Part shown: positions 8,712 through 17,596 of the stretch, piece after piece
Layout: every line of letters begins with the position of its first letter
How positions within the stretch are numbered: the first letter of the stretch is position 1
Source: Prosthecobacter sp.
Lineage (GTDB): Bacteria > Verrucomicrobiota > Verrucomicrobiia > Verrucomicrobiales > Verrucomicrobiaceae
Length of the DNA: 59,204 nt
Reading direction: 5' to 3'
Assembly: GCF_020439865.1 (NCBI RefSeq)
Contig: NZ_JAGRPF010000028.1
Span: forward strand, 1 to 59,204
Position numbers and translations under genes: made by a program
The notes under the pieces: generated by a model
The model's database searches: none
The model's input: only the letters and a program-made list of their open reading frames with translations
What the model was told of the DNA's origin: nothing

Positions 8712-10976
8712 TCAATTCGAGTAACGCAAAAAGCCTCTCCTGCGAATCTCGAACGCAGCGGCCTCATCGGCCCACGCCTCGACCACCTTCTTCCACGATT
8801 CCCCGGCACGAATCATCTTCACGCTCTTGTCGCGATTGAGCAGCGTGTTCACTTTTTCGAGCGCGAACGATTTCGGATGCAGATGCTGAAGCGTGCAAAC
8901 GATGGCAATGCCCGTCGTCACCGGCTTCAAAGCCGCACGATCCGTGATTGTGATGCGCACGCCGCCACAAGTTTCGTTTTTGAAAATGCTCGTCGTCGGT
9001 GTGAATCGCACGGGCGTGAACTGCACGCCGGGCAGGCCAAGCTTGTTCAGTTCATACGACAACCGCAGATCGTTTACATACGGCGCGCCGAGGATTTCAA
9101 ACGGTGTGTCGGTACCGCGACCGACGCTGACGCTGAATTCGAGCAGGCCGATGCCGGGATAGAGCAGCGCCGCATTGAGCGAGCGCATGTTGGGCGACGG
9201 ATTGATCCACGGCAGGCCGGTTTGGTCGAACAGCATCTCGCGCCGCCATCCTTCGACGGGAATGATTTTCAAATCGCAGCCGATGCTGCGCTCCGCGTTC
9301 ATCATCGCGGCCAGTTCACCCGCCGTCATGCCGTGGCGCAGCGGAATCGCATGCGTGGCCGTGAACGCCTCCTTGTCCGGCACCGCGGGGCCTTCCACCG
9401 CGATGCCGCCGATGGGATTCACGCGGTCCAGCACATAGAGCGTCTTCTTCGCCTTCGCCGCCGCTTCCATGCAAACGCGCAGCGTTGAGATGTAGGTGTA
9501 GAAGCGGCAGCCGATATCCTGAATGTCGAACACCAGCGCGTCGAGATCCGCCATCTGCTCCGTCGTCGGCGCACGCTGCTCGCCGTAGAGGCTCAACACC
9601 GGCAGACCGGTCTTCTTGTCCTTTGAGTTGTCGATCTTCTCCTGATCGAGTTCACCACGAATGCCGTGTTCGGGACTGAAGAGTTTTTTCAACTTTACCT
9701 CGGGCGCGTTCGCCAGCAAATCGATCGTGCTTCGTCGTTGGGCGTCGATGCCGGTCTGATTCGTGATCAATCCGACGCGCAATCCCTTCAATTCGGCAAA
9801 CTTCCGCCGCACGAGCACATCAATGCCGTTCAGCACGGTCGGCACTTCCGTTTCCGCACGCGGCCACGGAGGAACGCTTGCCGCGGCAAACGTCATCCCC
9901 TTGGCCGCAGCCGTGCCGATTTCCTCATAGAGTTCACGCACGCTGCCCTTCCCGTTTGGATGCAGGCGCGAGCTCATGAAAATGACAAACGTCTTCGTCT
10001 GCGGCTCGATCCACAAACTCGTGCCGGTGAAGCCGGTGTGGCCGAAGGATCCGATGGGAAACGTTTTTCCACGTGGCCGGCTGAAAGTCGAGTCGATGTC
10101 CCAGCCGAGCCCTCGTCGTTCAAACACCGTCGCAATCGTGTGCGGCGTGGTCATGAGCTGCACGGTCTCGGGTTTGAGCACGCCTGCGCCGTTGTTGAGG
10201 ATCATGCGTGAGTACTTTGCCAGATCATCTGCCGTCGTGAACAAGCCCGCGTGTCCGGTGACGCCACCCATTTTGCGCGAGTTCGGATCATGCACCACGC
10301 CGCGCAGCATGACACCCTTGTCGTCTTTTTCCGTCGGTGCGATGCGCGGCTTCCAGTCCTCCGGTGGCAGAAAGCGCGTTGAATCCATCTTCAGCGGCTC
10401 AAAGACGTGCTTCGCGGCGAATTGATCGAGCTTCACGCCGCTGACGCGCCGCACGATTTCGCCGAGGAGGATGAAGTTGATGTCGGAGTACCGAAAGAAG
10501 CGATCAGGCGGACCATCCGGTTCCAATGCGATGGCAAGCTTGATGCCGGTGTCGTAGCCGCTCCACGCCGGTTCCTTCGGAATGCCGGGTTTCAAACCTG
10601 ACGTGTGTGTCAGAAGATGCCGGATCGTGATGCCGGGTCGCATTTCGGGAAGATAGCGTCGCGCTTCGGCCTCCAGTTCGATCTTCCCCTGCTCCATCAA
10701 GATCAAGATGCTCGGCAGCGTCGCCACCACTTTCGTTAGCGACGCCGCGTCGAAGACCGTGTCCTCCGTCATCGCTTCCTTGGCAGGAACGAGCGCACGC
10801 TGGCCTTCAACGAGTGTTGTCTTCTTTTCACCGCTCTCGATGAGAAGCACCGCACCCGGCGGGTTGCCTTTTGCGACAGCCTTGCGAACCACTTCGCGTG
10901 CTGGTCCGAAGTCTTCGGCTTGAGCGAGGGCGCTGAAAAGGAAAAGCAATAGCAGGCGCGGCATGGCGGACGTCAT
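8712..10976 (-). CDS. Beta-lactamase-fold serine hydrolase fused to NamZ (DUF1343) exo-muramidase
   Basis: 754 residues with a signal peptide (start at 10976 or 10964). Residues about 20-370 are a class C beta-lactamase/D-Ala-D-Ala peptidase fold, with S79-x-x-K82 (ASLTK), YSDINF in the Tyr position and GHTGFTG as the third motif. Residues about 385-750 are DUF1343, the NamZ family, whose characterised members are exo-beta-N-acetylmuramidases. Its hallmarks FSPEHGIRG, VFDIQDIGCRFYTYI, INPSPNM and GTDTPFEILGAP are all present. The pairing suggests a periplasmic enzyme that trims peptide or ester groups and releases MurNAc from peptidoglycan fragments. First gene of a four-gene minus-strand set. 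Confidence 0.87.
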   Translation of the reverse strand: MTSAMPRLLLLFLFSALAQAEDFGPAREVVRKAVAKGNPPGAVLLIESGEKKTTLVEGQRALVPAKEAMTEDTVFDAASLTKVVATLPSILILMEQGKIELEAEARRYLPEMRPGITIRHLLTHTSGLKPGIPKEPAWSGYDTGIKLAIALEPDGPPDRFFRYSDINFILLGEIVRRVSGVKLDQFAAKHVFEPLKMDSTRFLPPEDWKPRIAPTEKDDKGVMLRGVVHDPNSRKMGGVTGHAGLFTTADDLAKYSRMILNNGAGVLKPETVQLMTTPHTIATVFERRGLGWDIDSTFSRPRGKTFPIGSFGHTGFTGTSLWIEPQTKTFVIFMSSRLHPNGKGSVRELYEEIGTAAAKGMTFAAASVPPWPRAETEVPTVLNGIDVLVRRKFAELKGLRVGLITNQTGIDAQRRSTIDLLANAPEVKLKKLFSPEHGIRGELDQEKIDNSKDKKTGLPVLSLYGEQRAPTTEQMADLDALVFDIQDIGCRFYTYISTLRVCMEAAAKAKKTLYVLDRVNPIGGIAVEGPAVPDKEAFTATHAIPLRHGMTAGELAAMMNAERSIGCDLKIIPVEGWRREMLFDQTGLPWINPSPNMRSLNAALLYPGIGLLEFSVSVGRGTDTPFEILGAPYVNDLRLSYELNKLGLPGVQFTPVRFTPTTSIFKNETCGGVRITITDRAALKPVTTGIAIVCTLQHLHPKSFALEKVNTLLNRDKSVKMIRAGESWKKVVEAWADEAAAFEIRRRGFLRYSN

Positions 10977-11001
10977 CCTGCCAGAAACGCGCCCATGCAG
11001 C

Positions 11002-12357
11002 CTATTTCTTTTTCTTCTTCGGTCCCTGCTTGGGACTCTGGAAGATGGGAGGGATGGTGCCTTTCTCCCATTCGGCGATGGCGCCGACGAGTTCCTTCAC
11101 GATCTCGGGCTTCTCAGCGGCGAGGTTCTTGGTTTCGCCGATGTCAGCAGCGAGATCGTAGAGTTCCGGCTCCGCTTTGCCGAGGCGGACGAGCTTCCAG
11201 TTGCCGCGACGCACGGCGTTGTTGCCGCCGGGTCCGTTGGTGCGCCAGAAGAGCGTGTCATGCGGCGCGCTGGTGTTTTCACCGGAGAGGAAGGGCAGCA
11301 GGTTCACACCATCGAGGTTTTTCGGTGTCAAACCAGCCTCATCCGCCGCGGCGAGCGAGGTGGGCAGGAAATCGAGTGCGATCACGGGCTGTTCGTAGAT
11401 GCCCGGTTTGATCTTCGCGGGCCAGCTCACCAGGAAAGGCACGCGCATGCCGCCTTCATACACCATACCCTTCGCTCCGCGCAGAGGGGCGTTGTCGGTG
11501 AAGTTGGAACCGCTCTTCGCCGCGAGATTCGGACCGCCGTTGTCACTGACGAAAAAGATCAGCGTGTTCTCGCTCTGCTTCGTCTCGTCGAGCTTCGCCA
11601 GCACACCGCCGACGGCTTCGTCCATCGACGCGACCATGGCCGCATAGATCTGACGGCTCTTGTCGGGGATCTGGGAGAACTGATCGAGCCATTTCTGCGG
11701 CGCCTGCAGCGGCGTGTGAGGTGCGTTGAAGGCCAGATACAGCATCCACGGCTTCTGTTCGCCCGCATGCCGACCGATGAAGGCGGACGCTTCATCGCCA
11801 AACTGCTCGGTGAGATACTTCGTCTGAGCTTCGTCCTTGCCGTTGCGGTTCAGCGGAATCGTGTACTCCACGCCGCCCTTGTCGCCCGGGAAATACTGGT
11901 GCCCGCCGCCGAGGATGCCGAGGTATTCGTCGAAGCCGCGCCTGTTCGGGTGAAACTGCGGGTGCGCACCGAGATGCCATTTGCCGACGGCGCCGGTCGT
12001 GTAGCCCGCCTGCTTCATGAGCTGCGGGAAGGTCGTTTCCGTCACCGGCAGTCCGGCGATCGTGTCCTCCGGCAGCCACGCGGGATTGTTTTCGTGCCCG
12101 AAGCGATGCTGATACCGACCCGTCATTGTGCCGGCGCGAGTCGGACTGCAAAACGGGTGCGAAACGTAGCCGTTGGTGAAGCGCAGGCTGCGCGCGGCCA
12201 GTTTGTCGAGATGCGGCGTGGGGATCTCCTTGCAGCCCTGAAATCCGACGTCGTTGTAGCCGAGATCGTCGGCTATGATGAGCAGCACGTTGGGCTTGGC
12301 AGCAAAGGCAGGGGCCGAGATGAGCAGGGCAAAAAGAAGCGAAAGAAAGAGGCGCAT
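11002..12357 (-). CDS. Exported sulfatase
   Basis: 451 residues from the ATG that opens the signal peptide MRLFLSLLFALLISAPAFA; the frame is open further upstream but only antisense to the LRR gene. Type I sulfatase: N-terminal NVLLIIADDLGYND (metal-binding Asp pair) and the formylglycine motif C70-S-P-T-R (CxPxR), followed by AGTMTGR. Further conserved blocks are VGKWHLG, a mid-protein DNGGPN and LRGAKGMVYEGG. It would hydrolyse sulfate esters of polysaccharides or small sulfates in the periplasm after Cys-to-formylglycine conversion; no converting enzyme is encoded in this window. The C-terminus ends in five lysines. Divergent from the LRR lipoprotein. Confidence 0.93.
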   Translation of the reverse strand: MRLFLSLLFALLISAPAFAAKPNVLLIIADDLGYNDVGFQGCKEIPTPHLDKLAARSLRFTNGYVSHPFCSPTRAGTMTGRYQHRFGHENNPAWLPEDTIAGLPVTETTFPQLMKQAGYTTGAVGKWHLGAHPQFHPNRRGFDEYLGILGGGHQYFPGDKGGVEYTIPLNRNGKDEAQTKYLTEQFGDEASAFIGRHAGEQKPWMLYLAFNAPHTPLQAPQKWLDQFSQIPDKSRQIYAAMVASMDEAVGGVLAKLDETKQSENTLIFFVSDNGGPNLAAKSGSNFTDNAPLRGAKGMVYEGGMRVPFLVSWPAKIKPGIYEQPVIALDFLPTSLAAADEAGLTPKNLDGVNLLPFLSGENTSAPHDTLFWRTNGPGGNNAVRRGNWKLVRLGKAEPELYDLAADIGETKNLAAEKPEIVKELVGAIAEWEKGTIPPIFQSPKQGPKKKKK

Positions 12358-12450
12358 GAGGAAGATGAACTGGCAGCCCCAAACGAACGCAATTTCCCCA
12401 TGTTTCACTTCAAGCTTGCAACTCCCCCCATCCTCCGTCATGCCCCTGGT

Positions 12451-13386
12451 ATGAAGCGTTCCCTTCTCCTGCTCCCACTCCTTTTGACCCAATGCGGTGA
12501 CGAACCGAAGAAAGCCGACGCGGCTCCTCCTGCGAAGGCCGTGGCGGAAGAAAAGCCGAAGGTCGCCGAGACAAAGCCTGCCGCCGAGGCCCCTGCCAAA
12601 CCCGAGCCAAAGAAGGTCTACTGGACGCAGGAGATGATGCACACGGAGATCAAGTATCACAATCCGGGCTACGAGGGGAACGCGCAGTTCAACATCGAAG
12701 GCGGCAACGTGATCGCCCTCAGCCTGCGCGGCGCGAAGATCGACAACGTGAAGTTCCTGCAGCACATCGAGCCGCTGGCGCTCGATTTGAGCGAAACACC
12801 GATCACCGACCTGCGGCCGATGCAGGGGAAGAAGCTCATCGAACTCTACCTCGAAGACACTAAGGTGAAGGACTTGTCGCCCATCCGCGGCATGCCGCTG
12901 GAGAAGCTCTACCTGAGCCGCACCCCGGTGGAAAACCTGAGCGCGCTCGAAGGCATGCCGCTGGTGGAATTGAACGCCGTCGGCTGCCCGATCGGCGATA
13001 TCTCCGGCATCGCCAAATGTCCGATCGAGATGCTCTGGCTCACGGACTGCCCTGTCGAAGACATCCGCGCCCTTAAAACGGTGCCGCTGGTCAGCGTGAC
13101 GCTGCATCGGACGAAAGTGAAGGACCTGTCGCCGCTCAGCGGCACGAACCTGCAGCGCGTGCACATCGCAGAAACCCCGGTGACGGATCTGACACCGCTG
13201 AAAGGGATGCATCTGACGCGCCTCGTTTTCACCCCGGCGAACATCACGGCGGGCATCGACGTGGCCAAATCGCTCCCCCTTCAGGAAATCGGCACACGTT
13301 TTGACGAGAGCGGCAAGGATCTTGTCTCACCGGCCCAGTTTTGGCCCGCGTTCGACGCAGCGGTTCAGGCGAAACCCAAGCCCTAA
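12451..13386 (+). CDS. Leucine-rich-repeat lipoprotein
   Basis: 311 residues from the ATG at 12451. Lipoprotein signal with lipobox LLTQC (Cys15), then an Ala/Pro/Lys/Glu-rich linker to about residue 60. The rest is built of roughly eight short LRR units of about 20-22 residues with the pattern L-x-L-x-x-T-x-V-x-D-L-x-P-L, for example LDLSETPITDLRPM and LYLSRTPVENLSAL. These are internalin-like short repeats common in Planctomycetes and Verrucomicrobia. Likely a membrane-anchored binding protein; the partner is unknown. Its start is 93 bp from the divergent sulfatase start, so the two could share a regulatory region. Confidence 0.85.
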   Translation: MKRSLLLLPLLLTQCGDEPKKADAAPPAKAVAEEKPKVAETKPAAEAPAKPEPKKVYWTQEMMHTEIKYHNPGYEGNAQFNIEGGNVIALSLRGAKIDNVKFLQHIEPLALDLSETPITDLRPMQGKKLIELYLEDTKVKDLSPIRGMPLEKLYLSRTPVENLSALEGMPLVELNAVGCPIGDISGIAKCPIEMLWLTDCPVEDIRALKTVPLVSVTLHRTKVKDLSPLSGTNLQRVHIAETPVTDLTPLKGMHLTRLVFTPANITAGIDVAKSLPLQEIGTRFDESGKDLVSPAQFWPAFDAAVQAKPKP

Positions 13387-13447
13387 GAATTCCCAAGAAT
13401 TGTCTTGTCGCGGGAGCCGTTCCCCTGCCACAATCGACGCGAATTCC

Positions 13448-14041
13448 ATGAAAGAGTTTGCGTACATCCATGACGAGAAGCACAGCCCGTCGCCTCTGCG
13501 CGCGGTTCCGGCTCTCGCCAGTTTCAGCGATGACCAGCTTGATGATGTGTTGAACTCCAGCAGCCTGCTTCAGTGCGAGCCGGGAGATCACATCATCAAG
13601 GAGGGAAGCATCGACTCCCGCATCTACGTCCTGCTCAGCGGTGAGCTGGAGGTGCGGGTCGGCAGCAAGAAAGTTGCCTCCATCACCCGAATTGGGGAAG
13701 TTTTTGGCGAGCTGGCGCTCGTCAACCACGACAAGCGTCTGGCCTCTGTGATCGCCTCGACGAAGGCGGTTTGCCTCGCGGTCGATCAAAAGTTCCTCCA
13801 GGACATTCATCCGCGTGAAGAAGATCCTGATTTCCACGCAGCGCTCTACGAATTCGTGGCCCGCCTCGTTGTTCGAAAGCTCGAGGCAACCTCAAAGCGT
13901 CTCGCCGATGTGGAAAGGGAGCTTCGTCTGGCCCAGGAGGCCTTGGCGCATGCCCAGGCCGCGCGAGTTGATTCGGTGAAGCTCAAACGTCCGGTCAAGC
14001 GTGCCGCGCCAGCGCCGCGGACACCCGTGCGCGTGAGGTAG
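13448..14041 (+). CDS. Cyclic-nucleotide-binding-domain protein without a recognisable output domain
   Basis: 197 residues from the ATG at 13448. Residues about 15-125 form a cNMP-binding (CRP-like) beta-roll: GDHIIKEGSIDSRIYVLLSGELEV, then FGELALVNHDKRLASVIAST, which matches the phosphate-binding cassette position (GELAL...R.A.V). After it comes a predicted coiled coil (RKLEATSKRLADVERELRLA) and a basic Lys/Arg/Pro tail. No helix-turn-helix, kinase or cyclase domain is present. It could act as a stand-alone nucleotide sensor that oligomerises through the coil or binds nucleic acid with its tail; both are inference. Confidence 0.8.
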   Translation: MKEFAYIHDEKHSPSPLRAVPALASFSDDQLDDVLNSSSLLQCEPGDHIIKEGSIDSRIYVLLSGELEVRVGSKKVASITRIGEVFGELALVNHDKRLASVIASTKAVCLAVDQKFLQDIHPREEDPDFHAALYEFVARLVVRKLEATSKRLADVERELRLAQEALAHAQAARVDSVKLKRPVKRAAPAPRTPVRVR

Positions 14042-14050
14042 CCAGCGGGA

Positions 14051-15178
14051 TCATCCGGCTCCGACGCCGATCGTGATTCGTTTCGCCGGAATCGGCGATT
14101 CGATGATGCCGAGTTCTGTTTCCTGCTTCAATCGAAGCTGGCCGCATGCTGCGGAGATGTCGTGGCCCTTCTCCCGGCGCAGCGTGGCGGTGACACCGGC
14201 TTTGGTGAGCACATCAAGAAAGGCGTCCTGCTGCGCTTCGCTCGGGCGCACCCACGGCAGCCCTTCGACGGTGTTGTAGGGGATGAGATTGACCTTGGCG
14301 TTCACGCTGCGCGCGCGTTTGGCGAGCACACGAGCCTGATCGAGGCTGTCGTTGATGTTCTCGATGAGGATGAACTCGAAAGTGAGGAACTGCTTCCGAT
14401 GCGCATTCCAGTATTCGAGCGCCTCGAACAGCTCGGCGATGTTGTGTTTGCGGTTCACCGGCATGATCTTCTCGCGCACTTCGTCGGTGGCTCCATGCAG
14501 CGAGATGGCGAGGCGGATTTGCAGCGGAAAATCGGCGAGCTTCTTGATCTGCGGTGCGAGTCCGCTCGTGCTGACCGTCATGTGACGAGCGCCGATGCCG
14601 ATGCCCCAGTCCGCGTTCAGGATTTCGATGGCCTTGGTGACGTTCGAGTAGTTCGCCAGCGGTTCGCCCATGCCCATGAAAACCAGATTGTCCACGCGTT
14701 CGCCCGCATGTGCCTCGACCTGAACGATCTGCTCGACGATCTCGCCCGCGGTGAGGTTGCGCGTGAATCCGGCGAGGCCGCTCGCGCAGAATTTGCAGTC
14801 GTAGGCGCATCCGACCTGGCTGGAGACGCAAAGCGTGCGGCGATCGCTTTTCCCACCGTAAAGGGCCGGGTTGGCAGGGATGAGCACGGTTTCGACATAA
14901 CGGCCGTCGTGCAGCTTGAGCAGGAATTTGCGTGTTGTATCCGCCGAACCGGTCACCTTGGCGATCTGCATGGTGCGTGTGACGAATCGCGTGGCGAGCG
15001 CCTCGCGCGTCGCCTTTGGCAGGTTCGTCATATCATCGAAACTCGCGGCGCGCTTGGCAAAGACCCACTCCACAAGCTGCCGGGCCCGGAACGCCGGCTG
15101 GCCGAGCTCCGCGAACACGGCGGCGATCTCCTCCGGCTTCATGCCGAGGAGTCCCTGGGGTGCGTTCGTGGTGCTCAT
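14051..15178 (-). CDS. rlmN: Dual-specificity 23S rRNA/tRNA adenine-C2 methyltransferase RlmN
   Basis: 375 residues from the ATG of MSTTNAPQGLLG; E. coli RlmN has 384. Radical SAM enzyme that methylates C2 of A2503 in 23S rRNA and A37 in some tRNAs. The CxxxCxxC cluster motif is C124-A-Y-D-C128-K-F-C131. The family's GMGEPL is present (VFMGMGEPLANY), as are HDISAACGQL with the C-terminal catalytic cysteine and the N-terminal helical domain (PAFRARQLVEWVF). The open frame continues upstream, but that extension is antisense to the next gene and not homologous. It ends 9 bp from the converging cNMP-binding gene. Confidence 0.96.
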   Translation of the reverse strand: MSTTNAPQGLLGMKPEEIAAVFAELGQPAFRARQLVEWVFAKRAASFDDMTNLPKATREALATRFVTRTMQIAKVTGSADTTRKFLLKLHDGRYVETVLIPANPALYGGKSDRRTLCVSSQVGCAYDCKFCASGLAGFTRNLTAGEIVEQIVQVEAHAGERVDNLVFMGMGEPLANYSNVTKAIEILNADWGIGIGARHMTVSTSGLAPQIKKLADFPLQIRLAISLHGATDEVREKIMPVNRKHNIAELFEALEYWNAHRKQFLTFEFILIENINDSLDQARVLAKRARSVNAKVNLIPYNTVEGLPWVRPSEAQQDAFLDVLTKAGVTATLRREKGHDISAACGQLRLKQETELGIIESPIPAKRITIGVGAG

Positions 15179-15241
15179 CAGGACGACAGTGGCGATGAAA
15201 TGACGATTTGAAATTCGAGATTTGAGTTTGATGCTCAGCCC

Positions 15242-15643
15242 ATGGGAGTTCCAGGCCTTATCTTTCTGCTGGTCATGCTTGTGCTGATTGGAGTTGGCAT
15301 CGCCGTGGGCCTGTTTGCATGCGCCATCGCTGCGGCCTTGGTGATGCTTGGCATGCTGTCGAGTTCCGTGGCACTGGGTTTTCTGACAAAGCGACCGGCA
15401 ACCGCTGTGCGTGCCTTTTTGCTGCAATTCGGTGTGCTTGCCGGCATTCCGGCAGGCGCGGTGACCGCGTGGCTCGGGCGCACACTTCTCGACAAGGTGG
15501 ACGAAAGCTGGCTGATCGCCGTTTACGGTGGCATCGCGGGTGCGGTGGCGGGCGCATTGCTGGCGCTGCTGCTCGATTTCATTTTTCGCCGCACCCATAC
15601 GTGGCTGGAACAGCGCATGCGCCGGCCCGAATTGCCGGGCTGA
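15242..15643 (+). CDS. Small membrane protein of unknown function
   Basis: 133 residues, almost entirely hydrophobic, with about four transmembrane helices (roughly 4-32, 33-48, 57-78 and 90-112) and an Arg-rich C-terminal tail (RRTHTWLEQRMRRP) that should lie in the cytoplasm. I see no transporter or enzyme motif. It is divergent from rlmN, 63 bp away, and ends 3 bp from the converging AraC gene. Hydropathy and codon use are those of a real gene. Confidence 0.65.
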   Translation: MGVPGLIFLLVMLVLIGVGIAVGLFACAIAAALVMLGMLSSSVALGFLTKRPATAVRAFLLQFGVLAGIPAGAVTAWLGRTLLDKVDESWLIAVYGGIAGAVAGALLALLLDFIFRRTHTWLEQRMRRPELPG

Positions 15644-15646
15644 TCG

Positions 15647-16522
15647 TCACGGCTGCTTTTCCTGATCGCGGAACTGCGTGGGCGTGAGCTTGGTCATCTT
15701 CTTGAAGTCTTTGGAGAAGAAAAACTGATCGTGATAGCCGACCTGACGGGCGATCTCCTTCACGGGATCGTCGGATTCGATGAGCCGGCGCTTCGCCTGA
15801 TTGATGCGTTCGCGGCGCAGCCAGTCGATCGGACTGGTGCCGATGGCGGCTTTGAACTGACGGCTGAAATGACTTTCGCTCATGCCGCTGAGCTGGGCGA
15901 GTTCGACGACGCGCATGGGCAGATGGAAGTAGAGCCGCATGCGCTCAAGCGCCTTCGAGACCGCGGAGGGCAGCTCGGGCTGAACCAGTCCAGGCTCCGA
16001 GAGACGAACATGGAACGCGAGGCCGATGATGGCGGCGACGGCTGCGCTGGCGAGTGCGGCATCGCTGGGACGCGTACCGCTCATGTAGTGGAACGCGCGC
16101 TCAAATTCCTGCGAGACAGCCTGCTCGTTGATGCCTTCGAGCACGGGCTGGGAGCGTGCCTGAAGCAGTTCGGCAATACGGTCGAGCGAACGGCCTTCGA
16201 TGCGCATCCAGTACAGTTCCCAAGGATCCGTTTTGGCAGCACCGTATAGATGCGGGTGATGGCAGTTGACCCATACCAGTGCACCCGGTCCGACTGCGTG
16301 CCGTTTGCCGGCCACCTGCACCCAGCCGCCACCCCTCAGGCAGAGGATCAGCTCGTGGCCGGGATAGGTCTCGCGTTCGATGCGATGTTCGAACCCAGCC
16401 CGAAGATGTCCTGCCCGGACCACGGAATAAAACAAATCACGCTGCCAGTCTGCGGGTGTGGCATAAAGATTCTTCAGGAAGACGGTTTCCTGGAACAGCG
16501 AGGACATGAACGGATAATACAT
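15647..16522 (-). CDS. AraC-family transcriptional regulator
   Basis: About 291 residues from the ATG at 16522; 16507 is an alternative, and the longest frame starts with a weak TTG at 16558. The N-terminal half is an AraC-type cupin sensor (YPGHELILCLRGGGWVQVAGKRH, VNCHHPHLYGA). The C-terminal 100 residues carry the two helix-turn-helix motifs of AraC proteins (LAQLSGMSESHFSRQFKAAI and VKEIARQVGYHDQFFFSKDFKK). It probably binds a small ligand such as a sugar and controls a carbohydrate locus; no clear target operon adjoins it. The divergent neighbour is fmdB. Confidence 0.9.
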   Translation of the reverse strand: MYYPFMSSLFQETVFLKNLYATPADWQRDLFYSVVRAGHLRAGFEHRIERETYPGHELILCLRGGGWVQVAGKRHAVGPGALVWVNCHHPHLYGAAKTDPWELYWMRIEGRSLDRIAELLQARSQPVLEGINEQAVSQEFERAFHYMSGTRPSDAALASAAVAAIIGLAFHVRLSEPGLVQPELPSAVSKALERMRLYFHLPMRVVELAQLSGMSESHFSRQFKAAIGTSPIDWLRRERINQAKRRLIESDDPVKEIARQVGYHDQFFFSKDFKKMTKLTPTQFRDQEKQP

Positions 16523-16584
16523 TCCACGCCGGCCCGCTGTCGAGTCTGGATTTCCCAAAGCGGGTGACGCGGGGGAAAATCCTT

Positions 16585-16613
16585 TTGCAGCAGGGGGCGC
16601 TACAAGGCATAAT
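16585..16613 (+). promoter_or_regulatory. Sigma-70 promoter upstream of the fmdB-like gene
   Basis: TTGCAG at 16585-16590 and CATAAT at 16608-16613 with exactly 17 bp between them. The predicted transcription start is near 16620, which leaves a leader of about 48 nt before the ATG at 16668. No strong Shine-Dalgarno sequence is present. Confidence 0.55.
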
Positions 16614-16667
16614 CATTCCCCGCTGCGCAATTCAGCTCTCCCCCTCGCAGCCTGTTTTCCATTTATC

Positions 16668-16994
16668 ATGCCCACCTACGATTACGAATGCCAGACGTGC
16701 GGTCACAAATTCGAGGCCAAACAGTCCATGAAGGATCCGCATCTCACTGAATGTCCGCAGGAAGGCTGCCCGGGTCCGGTGAAACGTAAGATCGGCGCGG
16801 GAGCAGGCTTCATCTTCAAAGGCAACGGCTTTTACATCACAGACTACCGCAGCGACTCCTACAAGGCGGCGGCGAAGAAGGACTCTGAAAGCGCTTCTGC
16901 GTCCACGCCTTCGACGCCTCCCCCTGCCACCAGCAGTTCTTCGTCGGCGTCGGGGACCGGGAGCACACCTGCCAAGACCGGAACGGCGGCCTGA
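16668..16994 (+). CDS. FmdB-family zinc-ribbon protein
   Basis: 108 residues. The N-terminus is the FmdB zinc ribbon, MPTYDYECQTCGHKFE with CxxC and a second cysteine pair in TECPQEGCPG. A conserved GFIFKGNGFYITDYR follows, typical of the family. The last 40 residues are a low-complexity Ser/Thr/Pro/Ala tail. FmdB proteins are small and widespread, and their function is poorly defined; the name comes from a putative regulator of formamidase. Preceded by a good promoter at 16585. Confidence 0.9.
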   Translation: MPTYDYECQTCGHKFEAKQSMKDPHLTECPQEGCPGPVKRKIGAGAGFIFKGNGFYITDYRSDSYKAAAKKDSESASASTPSTPPPATSSSSSASGTGSTPAKTGTAA

Positions 16995-17023
16995 TCCCGC
17001 CATCATCATCCACCCCTGCCATC

Positions 17024-17596
17024 GTGATTCGCCACCTGCTCCAGACGTTGCGGCTGTTGCTGGTCAGTGCGCTCGCCGGAGCGGCCTGGGTGGCGCACCG
17101 GCCCGCAGATCTTCCTGTTCCACCGCAGGCGGGTGCCGTCAAAAACGATGACATGCTCGACATGCTGCGTCAGACAGCGATCAAGCGTGCTGCGGCGATG
17201 GAAATCAGCGAGGCTGAAATCAACCGTCATCTCAAAACGGTGCTCTCAGGCAAGGTCGCGAACATGTTTGGCGGCTGGGTGACTTTCGAGGGCGCACGGG
17301 TTGACTTGGAACCGGACAGCGCCCGGCTCTTTCTCATCTGGAACCTCAAAGGGCATGTCCGCACCGCCAGTGTCGATCTCGCGATCAGTCGTGATGCGGA
17401 CCATTTTCATGTCGAGCTGTTGCGCGGTGCCTACGGTCATCTCCAGATGCCGCGCGGCATGATGCGTCCGATCTATCCGGCGCTGACTTCGGTGGCGGAG
17501 GCTCTCGACCCTGAAATCAAGGCGCTGTTTCAGATGACGAAGATCACTATCGCCAAGGACAAGCTCGTGCTCGATCCTCGTTTCCCTCCCACATGA
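17024..17596 (+). CDS. Membrane-anchored protein of unknown function
   Basis: 190 residues starting with GTG. An N-terminal hydrophobic segment (about 5-25, LLQTLRLLLVSALAGAAWVA) is a membrane anchor or signal. The remainder looks like an alpha/beta domain rich in polar residues (FEGARVDLEPDSARLFLIWNLKGHV). I do not recognise the family. It overlaps the next gene by 4 bp (ATGA), so the two are translationally coupled and probably work together, perhaps at the cell envelope. Confidence 0.65.
   Translation: MIRHLLQTLRLLLVSALAGAAWVAHRPADLPVPPQAGAVKNDDMLDMLRQTAIKRAAAMEISEAEINRHLKTVLSGKVANMFGGWVTFEGARVDLEPDSARLFLIWNLKGHVRTASVDLAISRDADHFHVELLRGAYGHLQMPRGMMRPIYPALTSVAEALDPEIKALFQMTKITIAKDKLVLDPRFPPT

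Noticed and set aside
10963..12450. Upstream extension of the LRR lipoprotein frame
   Set aside because: Antisense to the sulfatase, with no similarity to any domain. The lipoprotein signal sets the start at 12451.
12358..13212. N-terminal extension of the sulfatase frame (open to 13212)
   Set aside because: It would be antisense to the LRR lipoprotein and would bury a perfect signal peptide; the start at 12357 is preferred.
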